Positions 18,381-27,634 of a stretch of DNA of 64,000 nt are shown here, piece by piece. The position numbers and the translations under genes are program-made. Numbering within the stretch: position 1 is the stretch's first letter; every line of letters starts with the position of its first letter. The DNA is from Maridesulfovibrio sp050916235 (GTDB lineage Bacteria > Desulfobacterota > Desulfovibrionia > Desulfovibrionales > Desulfovibrionaceae): contig NZ_CP104854.1 in assembly GCF_050916235.1 (NCBI RefSeq), positions 2,542,001 to 2,606,000 on the forward strand, written 5' to 3'. A model generated the notes under the pieces. That model was not told the DNA's origin, did no database searches, and saw nothing but the letters and a program-made list of their open reading frames with translations.

Positions 18381-19196
18381 CTAATTCGGCATCCCGGCAT
18401 GTTCCTTGCCCGTTTTACGTTCCGGGAGCGGGGGAAGTATTGCGCTTGAAAGCTTATTCAGCGCTTCACGTGCTTCCGTATCGGCGTTGAGTTCAGGGTG
18501 GAACGCATGCAACATGCCGTTATTCATCAGAAACGACCTGCTGCAGAACCGGTTCACCAGCCGCAGATCATGGGAGACAAACAGGTAGGCAGTGTCGTGC
18601 TTCTTGCGCAGTGACTCCAGGAGCTCAAGGACCCGCGCCTGTATCAGCATATCAAGACTGCTGACCGCCTCATCAAGCACAATCACTTTTGGTGAAGGAG
18701 CAAGGGCCCTTGCAATACAGATTCTCTGCAACTGTCCTCCGCTGAAACGTCCGGGAAGTTTTCCCGCATCATCAGGGGACAGCCCGACCTGCTCCAGCAG
18801 CATGGCAACGCGGTTTTTAAGTTTCCGTCCTTTTAATCCGTCGAAATTGCGCAAGGGCTCGGAGATTATCTGGCCGGCAGTCATGCGCGGATTTGTTGAG
18901 CCGATGGCATTCTGGAAAACAACCTGAACTTCCCTGCGCACATGCCGGGGCAATTCCTTTAGGCCGGTAACGTCATTGCCCAGAATCCTTACAGAACCGC
19001 AATCAGGCGGTTCAAGTCCCAGCACAATGCGGCCCAGAGTGCTTTTCCCGGAGCCGCTGCGTCCGACAAGCCCCAGACACTCCCCGGCGTGAAGATCCAG
19101 ATTGATGTCCTTAAGGACGTCAAATCTTTCCTTTTTCCTGAAGAAACCGCCGCGACCATATGATTTGGTAATATTTCTCAATTCAATTACAGGCAT
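18381..19196 (-). CDS. nikE: Nickel/peptide ABC transporter ATPase, NikE type
   Basis: A 271-residue ABC ATPase with Walker A GRSGSGKS, signature FSGGQLQRICIARAL and Walker B VIVLDEAVSSLD, then the switch VSHDL. Length (E. coli NikE is 268) and position as last gene of a five-gene operon fit NikE. Together with NikD it powers uptake through NikBC. It overlaps nikD by ten bases. Confidence 0.8.
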   Translation of the reverse strand: MPVIELRNITKSYGRGGFFRKKERFDVLKDINLDLHAGECLGLVGRSGSGKSTLGRIVLGLEPPDCGSVRILGNDVTGLKELPRHVRREVQVVFQNAIGSTNPRMTAGQIISEPLRNFDGLKGRKLKNRVAMLLEQVGLSPDDAGKLPGRFSGGQLQRICIARALAPSPKVIVLDEAVSSLDMLIQARVLELLESLRKKHDTAYLFVSHDLRLVNRFCSRSFLMNNGMLHAFHPELNADTEAREALNKLSSAILPPLPERKTGKEHAGMPN

Positions 19197-19996
19197 AAGG
19201 CATTCCCATTCCCGTCTGTTGTCTGTCCGGAAAAATCCAAATGAGTTGAGATCAGTTTCTGTGAATACCGATGACGGGGATTCCCGAATATGTCGTGGAC
19301 GCTTCCGGTCTCAATGATCTCCCCGTTACGCATAACCGCAACATCGTCAGCGAGTCGGGCTATAACACCAAGATCGTGGGTGACAAGCAGCATGCCCAGC
19401 CCGCGCCGCTGCTTCAGAATGGCAAGGAGGTCCAGAACCTGTGCCTGTGCCACCGTATCAAGGTCGGTTGTCGGTTCATCTGCCAGCAGAAACGGAGACT
19501 CCATGATCAACGCCAACGCGATCATGACCCGTTGCAGCATTCCGCCGCTCATTTGGAAAGGATACAGATCCGGTACCGGTTCGGGATCAGAGAAGCCTAC
19601 TTCCTTCAGTGCTTCGAGCATGCGGGCGGTATTTTCGGAAGAGCTCATTCCGTGGGCCGAAAAGGTCTCCTTGAAATGACTGCGGATGGTGAAAACCGGA
19701 TTGAAGCAGCTCATGGGGTTCTGCAGGATCATTCCGATCTGACCGCCGCGAAGTTTTCTTATTGAGGGATAGTCTTCAAGCTTCTGCCTCTCAAGATATA
19801 CTTCCCCCTCTCTGACCAGTCCTTTTGGGAGGAGGTCCAGTACCGACAGGCAGGTAAGTGATTTGCCGCTGCCGCTTTCGCCCACCAGGCCCAGCACCCG
19901 TCCCCTGTAGGCCTTGAAATTGACCCCGGAGACCAGAGTCCTGTCCGCTGTCCTGACGGAAAGATTGCGTACTTCTATGAATGCTGAATCGCTCAT
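19187..19996 (-). CDS. nikD: Nickel/peptide ABC transporter ATPase, NikD type
   Basis: A 269-residue ABC ATPase: Walker A GESGSGKS, signature MSGGMLQRVMIALAL, Walker B FLLADEPTTDLD, H-loop VTHDLGV. The MSGGM form of the signature is typical of NikD and its dipeptide-transporter relatives. The start overlaps the nikC stop by four bases. Confidence 0.8.
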   Translation of the reverse strand: MSDSAFIEVRNLSVRTADRTLVSGVNFKAYRGRVLGLVGESGSGKSLTCLSVLDLLPKGLVREGEVYLERQKLEDYPSIRKLRGGQIGMILQNPMSCFNPVFTIRSHFKETFSAHGMSSSENTARMLEALKEVGFSDPEPVPDLYPFQMSGGMLQRVMIALALIMESPFLLADEPTTDLDTVAQAQVLDLLAILKQRRGLGMLLVTHDLGVIARLADDVAVMRNGEIIETGSVHDIFGNPRHRYSQKLISTHLDFSGQTTDGNGNALCL

Positions 19997-20847
19997 CGGA
20001 CGGCCTCCTCCTGAATATTCAGATCCGGGTCCATCTTGTCCCGCAAGGTGTCGCCCAGAAGGTTGAAAGCCATTACGGTGATGAAAATCATGGCACCGGG
20101 AAGCATTATCAGGGCCGGATGCGTCCAGATGTACTGTCTGGCATCACTGATCATGACTCCCCATTCAGGCGTGGGCGGGGTCACGCCAAGCCCGAGAAAG
20201 GACAGCCCGGAAACATGAAGCATCATGTGGCCGATGTCCAACGTGCACAGGATAATGAGCTGGGCCACAACCGGAGGCAGAATGTGCTGCAGGACTGTGC
20301 GAATCTTCCCAGTTCCGGCGACTCTGGCAGCCAGCACGTACTCCCTGTTTTTCAGGGAAAGGACCATGCTGCGTATTATCCGGGCATACCAGGCCCAGTG
20401 GGTCAGCGAGACGGCAATGATGACGTTGACCATGCCCGTCCCCAGAACCCCTATGAGGAACATGGCCAGAATAAACGTTGGAAACGTCAGGAATACATCA
20501 CAGAAACGCATCAGTGTTGAATCAACAACGCCTCCGGCATATCCTGAAATGGTTCCCACACCGAAACCCAGAATAAGGACGACAGCCATGATGGCGGCAA
20601 CCGAACTCAACGAGGTCCTTGTTCCGTACAGCAGTCTGGACAGGACATCCCTGCCGAGATGGTCGCATCCTAGAGGATGCTCGATTGAAGGCGGAGCGAA
20701 CTTATACTCAAGATTTACTTCCGTGGGATCACTTGTAGTGAGCAGGGGGGCCAGCACAGCCATTGAGCATATGGAAACCGCCATAATCAGGGCAATAGCC
20801 GGAAGGCTGCGTTTAAGATGTTTCATGGATTGCTGCATCAGATTCAT
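19993..20847 (-). CDS. nikC: Nickel ABC transporter permease, NikC type
   Basis: A 284-residue inner-membrane permease of the DppC/NikC family, with six helices and the coupling motif RVAGTGKIRTVLQHILPP (EAA loop). A typical N-terminal helix (about 15-35) precedes a periplasmic loop containing HPLGCDHLGRDVLSRL, which is diagnostic for this family. The start overlaps nikB by four bases. Confidence 0.82.
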   Translation of the reverse strand: MNLMQQSMKHLKRSLPAIALIMAVSICSMAVLAPLLTTSDPTEVNLEYKFAPPSIEHPLGCDHLGRDVLSRLLYGTRTSLSSVAAIMAVVLILGFGVGTISGYAGGVVDSTLMRFCDVFLTFPTFILAMFLIGVLGTGMVNVIIAVSLTHWAWYARIIRSMVLSLKNREYVLAARVAGTGKIRTVLQHILPPVVAQLIILCTLDIGHMMLHVSGLSFLGLGVTPPTPEWGVMISDARQYIWTHPALIMLPGAMIFITVMAFNLLGDTLRDKMDPDLNIQEEAVR

Positions 20848-21788
20848 TGATGGTCTCCCCCTTCCAGACGGATTCGCGGATCAAGCCAGGCGTAGAGGAT
20901 ATCCACACCCAGATTCATAAGCACAAAAATAGAAGTCATGATTAGAATGAAGCACTGCATGACCGGATAATCTCGGTTGTAAATCGCGGAAACTGCGTAG
21001 CGTCCTACACCCGGCCAGGAGAAAATGCTTTCCGCTACCACCGCTCCTCCGAACAGTTCTCCAACGTGCATGCCGATGGCGGTAATGACCGGAATCAGGG
21101 AGTTCACCAGAATGTGGCGGCTGACCACCACGCTTTCAGGGAGTCCCCTTACCCGGGCATAGAGAACATAGCGGGCGTGCATATTGTCCAGCATATTTCC
21201 CCGGATCAGGCGGATATTGATTGCCAGTGACATGAGGGACATGGACACCGCCGGCATGATCATGTGATCCAGCCCGCCCATGCCCAGCGGCGGGAGCCAG
21301 CCGAGTCTGATCGAGAAAATCCATACGCAGATGAACCCCAGCCAGAATCCGGGCATGGAAACACCCGCAAATGAGATCAGTCGGGTAACCTGATCCGGCA
21401 GGCGGTCCTTCTGCAAGGCAGCCCAGATCCCCAGCGGAAGGCTGACCGCAAGGGTAAGCAGGAGAGAGAAGCCTGCCAGCTTAAGGGTATTGGGAAGGTA
21501 GTACAGGATTTCCTCAAGAACCGGGTTGCCGGTCACGTACGAGCGTCCGAAATCAAGATGCAGGGCTTTGCCCAGCCAGTTCATATACTGGACCGGGACT
21601 GGAAGGTTCAGCCCGAGTTCCTGCCGGGCTACGGCAAGAGCCTGATCTGTTGGCGGAATGTTTGAGAGGCGCAGGTATGCCATTGCCGGATCTCCATGCC
21701 CCAGCCTCAAAATCAGGAAAACAATAATCGACACTCCGAGAAGCAAGGGAATGAGGATCAGCAGTCTTTTAAGGATGTACCGCAGCAT
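20844..21788 (-). CDS. nikB: Nickel ABC transporter permease, NikB type
   Basis: A 314-residue permease, the exact length of E. coli NikB. N-terminal family motif MLRYILKRLLILIPLLLGVS, the segment LNLPVPVQYMNWLGKALHLD, and the EAA loop RVRGLPESVVVSRHILVN. It forms the channel with NikC. It starts three bases after the nikA stop. Confidence 0.83.
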   Translation of the reverse strand: MLRYILKRLLILIPLLLGVSIIVFLILRLGHGDPAMAYLRLSNIPPTDQALAVARQELGLNLPVPVQYMNWLGKALHLDFGRSYVTGNPVLEEILYYLPNTLKLAGFSLLLTLAVSLPLGIWAALQKDRLPDQVTRLISFAGVSMPGFWLGFICVWIFSIRLGWLPPLGMGGLDHMIMPAVSMSLMSLAINIRLIRGNMLDNMHARYVLYARVRGLPESVVVSRHILVNSLIPVITAIGMHVGELFGGAVVAESIFSWPGVGRYAVSAIYNRDYPVMQCFILIMTSIFVLMNLGVDILYAWLDPRIRLEGGDHQ

Positions 21789-21791
21789 AGC

Positions 21792-23387
21792 CTACTCCAT
21801 GTACATCAGCTCAAAGGGGAATTCGTACTTGGTATTGCCGAATTCGACGCCCTTAAGCTGAGGCCGGTGCACATAGATATTGGTCATGTATGATAGGGGG
21901 AGGTAGACAGCCTGTTCATGAAGAGTTGTCAGAATATCCCGGTACAGATCCTGACGCTTCTTTTCATCAACGGTCAGAAGAACCTCGCCGATTTTGCGGT
22001 CGATATCCTTCTTCATGGGTAGTCCAAGCTGGGCCTGATAGTCGGCATGGGCTGGCTTGCGCATGGAACTGCAGAAGGAGTGCGGATCATACGGGGAGCC
22101 CCATGTGTCACCGAAAATCATTCCGAATTCGCCGCTTTTCTGGCGGGTCAGGAAAGAGTCCTTCTCCTCGCCGACGAGTCTGATCTTGACGCCGAGCTTT
22201 TTGAGATCACCCTGCACAACTTCGGCTACTGATTTCTGGAGGCTGTCGTTACCCACAAAGCAGAGGTCTATTTCCAGAATTTTACCGTCCTTGCTTCTGT
22301 ATTCGTCTCCCTGAGCTTTTTCCCAGCCTGCTTCATCAAGCAGGGCGGCAGCCTTGTCCACTTCATACCGGTACGGGGGAAGGTTGAGGTTGCAGTAGGG
22401 CTGGTTCGGGGAGAAAAGGGTCTCAGCCTGTTTTTCTACGCCAAGAAAAATATATTTTACAATGGCAGCCTTGTTGACTGCATGCAGAATGGCTTTTCGA
22501 ACGGCAATGTCGTTTGTGGGGAAGAGGTTGCTGTTGATGGCCAGAGTGCGCGTTGCCAGCGGGTTGGAAGTTCCGGTTACGAGGTTCTTGTCGGCCTGAA
22601 ACCTTTTGAACGTATCAAGGCCGATCTGGCCGCTGCCGTGCCCGCCAGATCCGTAGATAAGGTCTATTGCGCCGGTATCAAAAGCGATTGCACGGCCATC
22701 GGAATCCGGGATCACCTTGACCAGCAGTTTCTTGAAATGCGGTTTTTCTCCCCAGTAGAGCTCATTGGCCTCAAAGAGGTCGTATTCACCTTTCTGAATC
22801 TTAACGAGTTTCCAGGGGCCTGTTCCGATGGGAGCCTTGATGTCCGTGGCGGTATTGCCGCTTTCAGGGAAGCCGGAAGGAGCCAGAAAACGCATAGGCC
22901 GGATCAGGCACAGCTCCTGTAATGTCGGATAGTAGGCATTTTTTAGTGTCAGCTTGAAGGTCTGACTGTCCACAACCTCGGTCTTATCTATCTGGGCGAT
23001 GAATTCCAGCCAGTCATGGCGCTGGGAATTTTTGAGGACTGCGTCAAAGTTCATTTTGACAGCTTCGGCGTTAAAGGGAGTTCCATCCGAAAAGACGACT
23101 CCCTTGCGGAGCTTGAAGGTATAAACCTTTCCATCAGGAGAGATCTGCCATGATTCGGCCAGCCATGGTTCAATCTTTCCGCCCTTGCCGTAGCGGACAA
23201 GCGATTCATAGACCATTGCCTGCGCAAACATCTGGTTGGGCGAATACGCATGAGGGTTCATTTTACCCACATTGGCAGACCACGAATAATTCAATGTTGA
23301 AGTTTGTGCTGCATGTGCAGAGACAATTGAGCAGGAGAGAATTACGGCTAACACCGTCGCTGACAAAAATAGATTACGTCCACCCAT
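21792..23387 (-). CDS. nikA: Nickel-binding periplasmic protein, NikA type
   Basis: A 531-residue SBP_bac_5 protein; a signal peptide follows the ATG at 23387 (MGGRNLFLSATVLAV, ending AHA). The N-terminal part MNPHAYSPNQMFAQAMVYE and the region LIRPMRFLAPSGFP resemble E. coli NikA closely, which supports nickel over peptides; in NikA nickel is bound through a metallophore and the protein's own residues. A reading frame extends 14 codons further upstream but runs into an inverted repeat and lacks a signal peptide start. Nickel supply would serve hydrogenases and other Ni enzymes. Alternative: another opine-metallophore or peptide transporter. Confidence 0.8.
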   Translation of the reverse strand: MGGRNLFLSATVLAVILSCSIVSAHAAQTSTLNYSWSANVGKMNPHAYSPNQMFAQAMVYESLVRYGKGGKIEPWLAESWQISPDGKVYTFKLRKGVVFSDGTPFNAEAVKMNFDAVLKNSQRHDWLEFIAQIDKTEVVDSQTFKLTLKNAYYPTLQELCLIRPMRFLAPSGFPESGNTATDIKAPIGTGPWKLVKIQKGEYDLFEANELYWGEKPHFKKLLVKVIPDSDGRAIAFDTGAIDLIYGSGGHGSGQIGLDTFKRFQADKNLVTGTSNPLATRTLAINSNLFPTNDIAVRKAILHAVNKAAIVKYIFLGVEKQAETLFSPNQPYCNLNLPPYRYEVDKAAALLDEAGWEKAQGDEYRSKDGKILEIDLCFVGNDSLQKSVAEVVQGDLKKLGVKIRLVGEEKDSFLTRQKSGEFGMIFGDTWGSPYDPHSFCSSMRKPAHADYQAQLGLPMKKDIDRKIGEVLLTVDEKKRQDLYRDILTTLHEQAVYLPLSYMTNIYVHRPQLKGVEFGNTKYEFPFELMYME

Positions 23388-23420
23388 GGTAATACTCCAT
23401 TTTGAAACAATGCATATTTG

Positions 23421-23445
23421 TGATACCAAATTAAAATTGGTAACA
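23421..23445 (-). promoter_or_regulatory. Candidate operator upstream of nikA
   Basis: TGATACCAA (23421-23429) and TTGGTAACA (23437-23445) are nine-base arms with one mismatch around a seven-base spacer, 34 bases upstream of the nikA start. The sequence is not the GTATGA/TCATAC of E. coli NikR, so a different metal regulator is implied if it is an operator. Confidence 0.45.
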
Positions 23446-23601
23446 ACTTCAACAAAGTTAAAAGTAAAGTCAACTTAAAAAAGATAAGGATTCCAGTGAA
23501 AGGTTCGGACGCCGTCTAGCTTCTTGAGGGCAGGTTGAGGCGGTAGATGTTGGAAGCTGTTGTGGACGCTAGGTTTCATAGGTGTATTCGTCCATAGGCA
23601 C

Positions 23602-23633
23602 AAAAAAATCCTGACTACCGGGATAGTCAGGAT
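23602..23633 (-). terminator. Minus-strand terminator, distal
   Basis: On the minus strand ATCCTGACTA and TAGTCAGGAT form a perfect 10-bp stem with loop TCCCGG, followed by TTTTTT. It ends transcription of the kinase/regulator pair before the nik control region. Confidence 0.85.
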
Positions 23634-23663
23634 AAGAAGGAACTTTTCTATTTTTTAAGCTCC

Positions 23664-23685
23664 AAAAAAAGTCCGCCATCGGCGG
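23664..23685 (-). terminator. Minus-strand terminator, proximal
   Basis: On the minus strand CCGCC-GAT-GGCGG is followed by AC and seven T residues, about 65 bases after the response regulator stop. It forms a tandem pair with the hairpin at 23602-23633. Confidence 0.7.
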
Positions 23686-23747
23686 CCCTGTGGAACTAGG
23701 GGGATGCCCACTAAAAGGAAAGTATATTAGCTTGTTGCAGTAGTTCT

Positions 23748-25163
23748 CTACCCGTTCTTTTTCAGATACTTACTGACCGCCTGTCGGGTAACCCCTATAA
23801 GCTGGGCTGCGGAAGACTGGTTGCCCTTGGTACGCCGCAGGGCTTCGTCGATAAGTCTCCCCCGTACTTCCTGCAGGGTAGGCAGCCGGGAACCGAAGGT
23901 TACGCTCTCTGATGAATCTGAGGGTGAAGTACCTGATTCAAGGGATTTACCGGGGACCACAAGCAGCTTCTTGAAATGGGTCGGCATGAGTTCCTTGTAA
24001 CCGCAGATTCCTGAAGCATCATGCACCAGATGCTGAAGTTCACGCACGTTGCCAGGAAATGGGTAATTATCAAGAAAGGACGTTATGTCATGCACATTGG
24101 CGTCGATTTCACAGCCGGTTTCGGTTTGCACTTCCTCAAGAAAATGGGAAATAAGCAGAGGCAGGTCCTCTTTACGTTCCCTTAGCGGCGGGATGTTAAG
24201 CATATGCCCGCGAAGGCGGAAGAAGAGGTCCTTGCGGAACTTCCCGTTCTCCTGCATCCCGGCGATGGACTGATGGGTGGCCGTGATGATCCTTGCGCTG
24301 GAGCGCTTGGCCATGTCCGATCCCAGAGGCATGAATTCGTGTTCCTGAAGCAGCCGCAGAAGTTTGGTCTGGGAGGCTGGACTCAAATCTCCTATTTCAT
24401 CGAGGAACAGGGTGCCGTTCTTGGCCTTTTCCACAAGGCCGATGCGTGCCTCCGTAGCCCCGGTAAACGCACCTTTCTTATGACCGAAAAGAGTATCGGA
24501 AATGATGTTGTCGTCAAGGCCGGCAATGTTCACGGCCACAAAGTTTCCTTTACGGCCGCTGGCCTTGTGCACAGCGCGGGCAATGAGTTCCTTGCCTACT
24601 CCCGACTCTCCGGTAATGAGTACCGGACGCGAAGTTTCGGCAATGGCCTCAATGTATTTGAAAATGGAAACCATGTCCTTGTGGGCGGTAACTATCTCCG
24701 CGAACAGTTCCGGACGATCGGGACCTTCCTTGAAAAAACGTTGCTGCAAGGAGGTGTTTTCCTGCCGCAGTTCAAAAATTTCAATGGCGTGACGTACCCC
24801 TGCGATAAGGGTGTTGCGGTCCTCGGTCTTGACGATGAAGTCGAAAGCTCCTTTGCGGATACAGTTGACCACGGCCTTGATCTCATTGATCCCTGAAATG
24901 ACCAGTACAGGGAGCTCCGGATGCTCTTCGACTATCTTCGGGATGAGTTCCTCTCCGGAAATACCGGGCATCATCAGGTCAACTGCCACAGCGCAGAACT
25001 GCCTCTCCGACAGCGTATCCATGACCCGTGTCCCGTCATTGAGCAGGACAACATTATCAATACCCTGCGAACGGAGAGTGGCCCGGAAACTTTGCAGCCA
25101 CGAATCCTCATCATCAACCAGAAGAAGAGGGTATCTTGGTGTAAGTCCTGTACTCTTAAGCAT
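23748..25163 (-). CDS. Sigma-54-dependent response regulator (NtrC type)
   Basis: A 471-residue activator: receiver with phospho-acceptor aspartate in AVAVDLMMPG (near residue 62), central AAA+ domain with Walker A GESGVGKE and an intact GAFTGA loop (GHKKGAFTGATEA), Walker B LFLDEIGDLS, and a Fis-type helix-turn-helix at the end (NQSSAAQLIGVTRQAVSKYL). ATG at 25163 is preferred: GAGG is seven bases upstream; the longer GTG start has none. It overlaps the kinase gene by eight bases. Its likely target is the divergent glycyl radical enzyme operon, which has a sigma-54-like promoter. Confidence 0.93.
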   Translation of the reverse strand: MLKSTGLTPRYPLLLVDDEDSWLQSFRATLRSQGIDNVVLLNDGTRVMDTLSERQFCAVAVDLMMPGISGEELIPKIVEEHPELPVLVISGINEIKAVVNCIRKGAFDFIVKTEDRNTLIAGVRHAIEIFELRQENTSLQQRFFKEGPDRPELFAEIVTAHKDMVSIFKYIEAIAETSRPVLITGESGVGKELIARAVHKASGRKGNFVAVNIAGLDDNIISDTLFGHKKGAFTGATEARIGLVEKAKNGTLFLDEIGDLSPASQTKLLRLLQEHEFMPLGSDMAKRSSARIITATHQSIAGMQENGKFRKDLFFRLRGHMLNIPPLRERKEDLPLLISHFLEEVQTETGCEIDANVHDITSFLDNYPFPGNVRELQHLVHDASGICGYKELMPTHFKKLLVVPGKSLESGTSPSDSSESVTFGSRLPTLQEVRGRLIDEALRRTKGNQSSAAQLIGVTRQAVSKYLKKNG

Positions 25164-27051
25164 TTTTATCCTCACTTACAGCTATCGGAATGGAAAATCT
25201 GGCAATGGTCCCGCCTCCGGGATTGGCGGAAAAATCAAGCTCCCCGCCGTGTTCCTGCACAATGGTTGAAGACACTGACAATCCGAGTCCCGTGCCACCG
25301 CAGTTGCGTTTGGTGGTGAAAAACGGGTCGGTGATCTTGGTAAGGTGTTCCTCGGCAATGCCCACGCCCTCATCCCGGACAATAATATCCACTCTTCCTG
25401 TGGCGCTGTCGTATTTTGAAGACAGGTAGATTCCCTGACTCCGGTCGGTGAGGGCTTCGCAGGAATTCACCAGCAGGTTGATCAATACTTGCGAAAGACG
25501 CTGGGAGTTGCCGCGCACAGCAGGCAGCGCAGGAGCAAGATCCACCTCAAACTTTACCGTCTTGTGGCTGATGAGATTTTCCAGCAGCCGCAGGGAATTT
25601 TTGATGACGTCAGTGAGATCGACCTCCCACATGAGTTCTCCGGGCTGCAGCCGTGAGTAATCCTTGAGGCTGTTGACAATTCCGCTGATGCGGCTGGCCC
25701 CTTCCTGCATCCGGGCCAGCAGGTCAGGCATGAAACTGCGCAATTCGTTATATTCCAGTCCGCCGGCGAGAAAATCTCCGTTCTCAAGATAGTAGTCTTC
25801 CAGTATGGGCGTAATGTCACTCCATATTTCAGCCAGCAACGGCAGATTGAGAGTCATGAAGCTGTTGGGATTGTTGATTTCGTGGGCCATGCCGGAAACC
25901 AGCACACCCAGCGAGACCATCTTGTCGGCCTGAATGAGCTGCTGCTCCTTTTCCTTGGCCTTCCGTTCAGATTCAACTCTTTCCGTAATGTCACGCACGG
26001 CGCAAACGCCGACCTTTTCACCCTGGAAGATAATGTCCCGCTGTTGAATCTCGCAAATGATCATGCGTCCGTCACGGCAGCGAAAATTGGCATCGAAGCG
26101 GGATTTACGGTTTCGCGAAGTGTGGAAGCGTACAATGTCCCGACTGTCCGGATCTGCCAGATCATCAATATTGAGCCCTGCGAACTCCTCCTGCGAATAT
26201 CCGAACAGACGCTGCCCGGCCCTGTTTGTGGTCAGGATTTCCCCTTCGTGATGAATGAAAATAGCCTCGAAAGTGGACTGTGAAAGCTGGCGGAAACGCT
26301 CTTCACTCTCACGCAGGGCAGCTTCAGCAACACGTCTGCGGGCAATGGCCTGCGCCTGCAGGAAGTTTTTGCGGGCCAGGATGGAAATCTGGTTGGCGAT
26401 CAGGCACAGGGCGTTGCAGACGCTCAGGAACTGCTCGCGGGACATGACCGGAACTTCGGCCAGTGCCTCCATGAACGCATCCTCATCGGCTCCTATTTCG
26501 CGGGCATATCTCTTGATCTTTTCATCGTTTATCGGCGGGCAGCGCACCTGTCCTATGATCCAGTTGGCAATGTGTCGGTCGCCTACGTAAAAACTGGTTC
26601 CCCCGTCCCACAGCCCCCCGCTCAGGCAGGGGCGCATAATCGGTTCAAGCGGACTTTTGGTTCCGAAGGAAGCATCCGAACGCATACAGTTTTTCAGGCC
26701 TTTTTCTGTCTTGCGGATAACGTCATTGCAAAGACGGCAGAATCGGCTCGGGCGCGTGATGGGCCTGCCTTCAAGGTCGGTGATAATCGAGGCGACATTG
26801 GTGGCTTCGGAAAATGCATCCTGAATCCGTTGCAGGGCTTCCACGTCGAAGTAATCTTCAAACCTGTGCTCGGATACTGAACTGTCGAGTTCAATTGATG
26901 AAGTCATAGCGTTGCAGTCGCGCCCGAAGTTTCCGCACAAGGTACGGGTGGCCTCCAGCTCGGCAACCCTGCCGCGCAGGGTGTTCAGCTCTTCCATGAA
27001 CGCATCCGGACAGACTCCGTTCAAGTCTTTATTTGTATTATTTGAATCCAT
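25156..27051 (-). CDS. PocR-PAS sensor histidine kinase
   Basis: About 631 residues, apparently soluble since no membrane helix is seen. Order: a short leucine-rich coiled segment, a PocR domain (about 70-250) with the Cys-rich core RFCRLCNDVIRKTEKGLKNC and IIGQVRCPP, a PAS domain (about 270-380), an H-box (VSGMAHEINNPNS) and a HATPase domain (GGTGLGLSVS). PocR domains are tied to 1,2-propanediol and related small-molecule sensing. ATG at 27051 is chosen because the domain content begins soon after; the ribosome binding site is weak and starts further upstream are open. Divergent from the glycyl radical enzyme operon. Confidence 0.88.
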   Translation of the reverse strand: MDSNNTNKDLNGVCPDAFMEELNTLRGRVAELEATRTLCGNFGRDCNAMTSSIELDSSVSEHRFEDYFDVEALQRIQDAFSEATNVASIITDLEGRPITRPSRFCRLCNDVIRKTEKGLKNCMRSDASFGTKSPLEPIMRPCLSGGLWDGGTSFYVGDRHIANWIIGQVRCPPINDEKIKRYAREIGADEDAFMEALAEVPVMSREQFLSVCNALCLIANQISILARKNFLQAQAIARRRVAEAALRESEERFRQLSQSTFEAIFIHHEGEILTTNRAGQRLFGYSQEEFAGLNIDDLADPDSRDIVRFHTSRNRKSRFDANFRCRDGRMIICEIQQRDIIFQGEKVGVCAVRDITERVESERKAKEKEQQLIQADKMVSLGVLVSGMAHEINNPNSFMTLNLPLLAEIWSDITPILEDYYLENGDFLAGGLEYNELRSFMPDLLARMQEGASRISGIVNSLKDYSRLQPGELMWEVDLTDVIKNSLRLLENLISHKTVKFEVDLAPALPAVRGNSQRLSQVLINLLVNSCEALTDRSQGIYLSSKYDSATGRVDIIVRDEGVGIAEEHLTKITDPFFTTKRNCGGTGLGLSVSSTIVQEHGGELDFSANPGGGTIARFSIPIAVSEDKNA

Positions 27052-27634
27052 TTCAAGCTTTAAATTCAGATTGTTCTCTCTGCAGATATAAAAAGTGCAC
27101 CCCGTTTCAACAGCATATTCAATGCCATTACGATTCCACCTGTTTCCTACTAAGTAACCACAACCGGATGAACAGTGCAATGAATCAGTTCTTAGCTGTG
27201 AAAATACAGAGATGAGTTGCTATTTCAGTCTCTTACAATTCTGACCTGACAATTTTTCGGTCCTCGGAACTTGTTTTGAATCTTTTGCCGACATCAAGCA
27301 GTGAAACAGGCTGACAACTGCATAACCTGACCGTCAACCAAACAAACAATTCCAGTTCAACATACTGAAACTAAACACTTTTAGCATTGATGGGTCCTGC
27401 TGTGACCGTAATGAATGTCAACCTGAGCTGACACCTATGTTTTTTGCTAATTATGTCATCCCAGTCACCAAATGCAGCTAAGGCTCAGCAATTCAAGACT
27501 TAACAATTCGTGGCACGTTTTTCTCTTTAGGGGGCCCAAAGACGGCAACTGCTATGTGCACAAAATAGGGAAAAGCAGGGCCGCACGAACCAGCCGGAAC
27601 CGGAACAAGTGAATCATCAGGGAGTACTAGCTCT
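27052..27634. promoter_or_regulatory. Divergent control region with repeated CTGAC motifs
   Basis: 583 bases between the PocR kinase and the glycyl radical enzyme operon, without a gene. CTGAC occurs five times on the plus strand at 27241, 27246, 27311, 27327 and 27428, where about 0.2 would be expected in 190 bases. TGTCA-N8-TGACA (27416-27433) is an inverted repeat. These are candidate activator sites 80-270 bases upstream of the sigma-54-like element. Confidence 0.45.
27511..27526 (+). promoter_or_regulatory. Imperfect sigma-54 promoter
   Basis: TGGCACG (-24 element, exact) is followed after four bases by TCTC where TTGC is expected, so the -12 GC is only half matched. It lies 108 bases before the first gene of the glycyl radical enzyme operon and next to a sigma-54 activator gene, which makes it plausible. 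Confidence 0.45.

Noticed and set aside
27429..27450. TGACAC followed by TTTTGC as a sigma-54 promoter
   Set aside because: The spacing between the -24 and -12 elements is about four bases too long.
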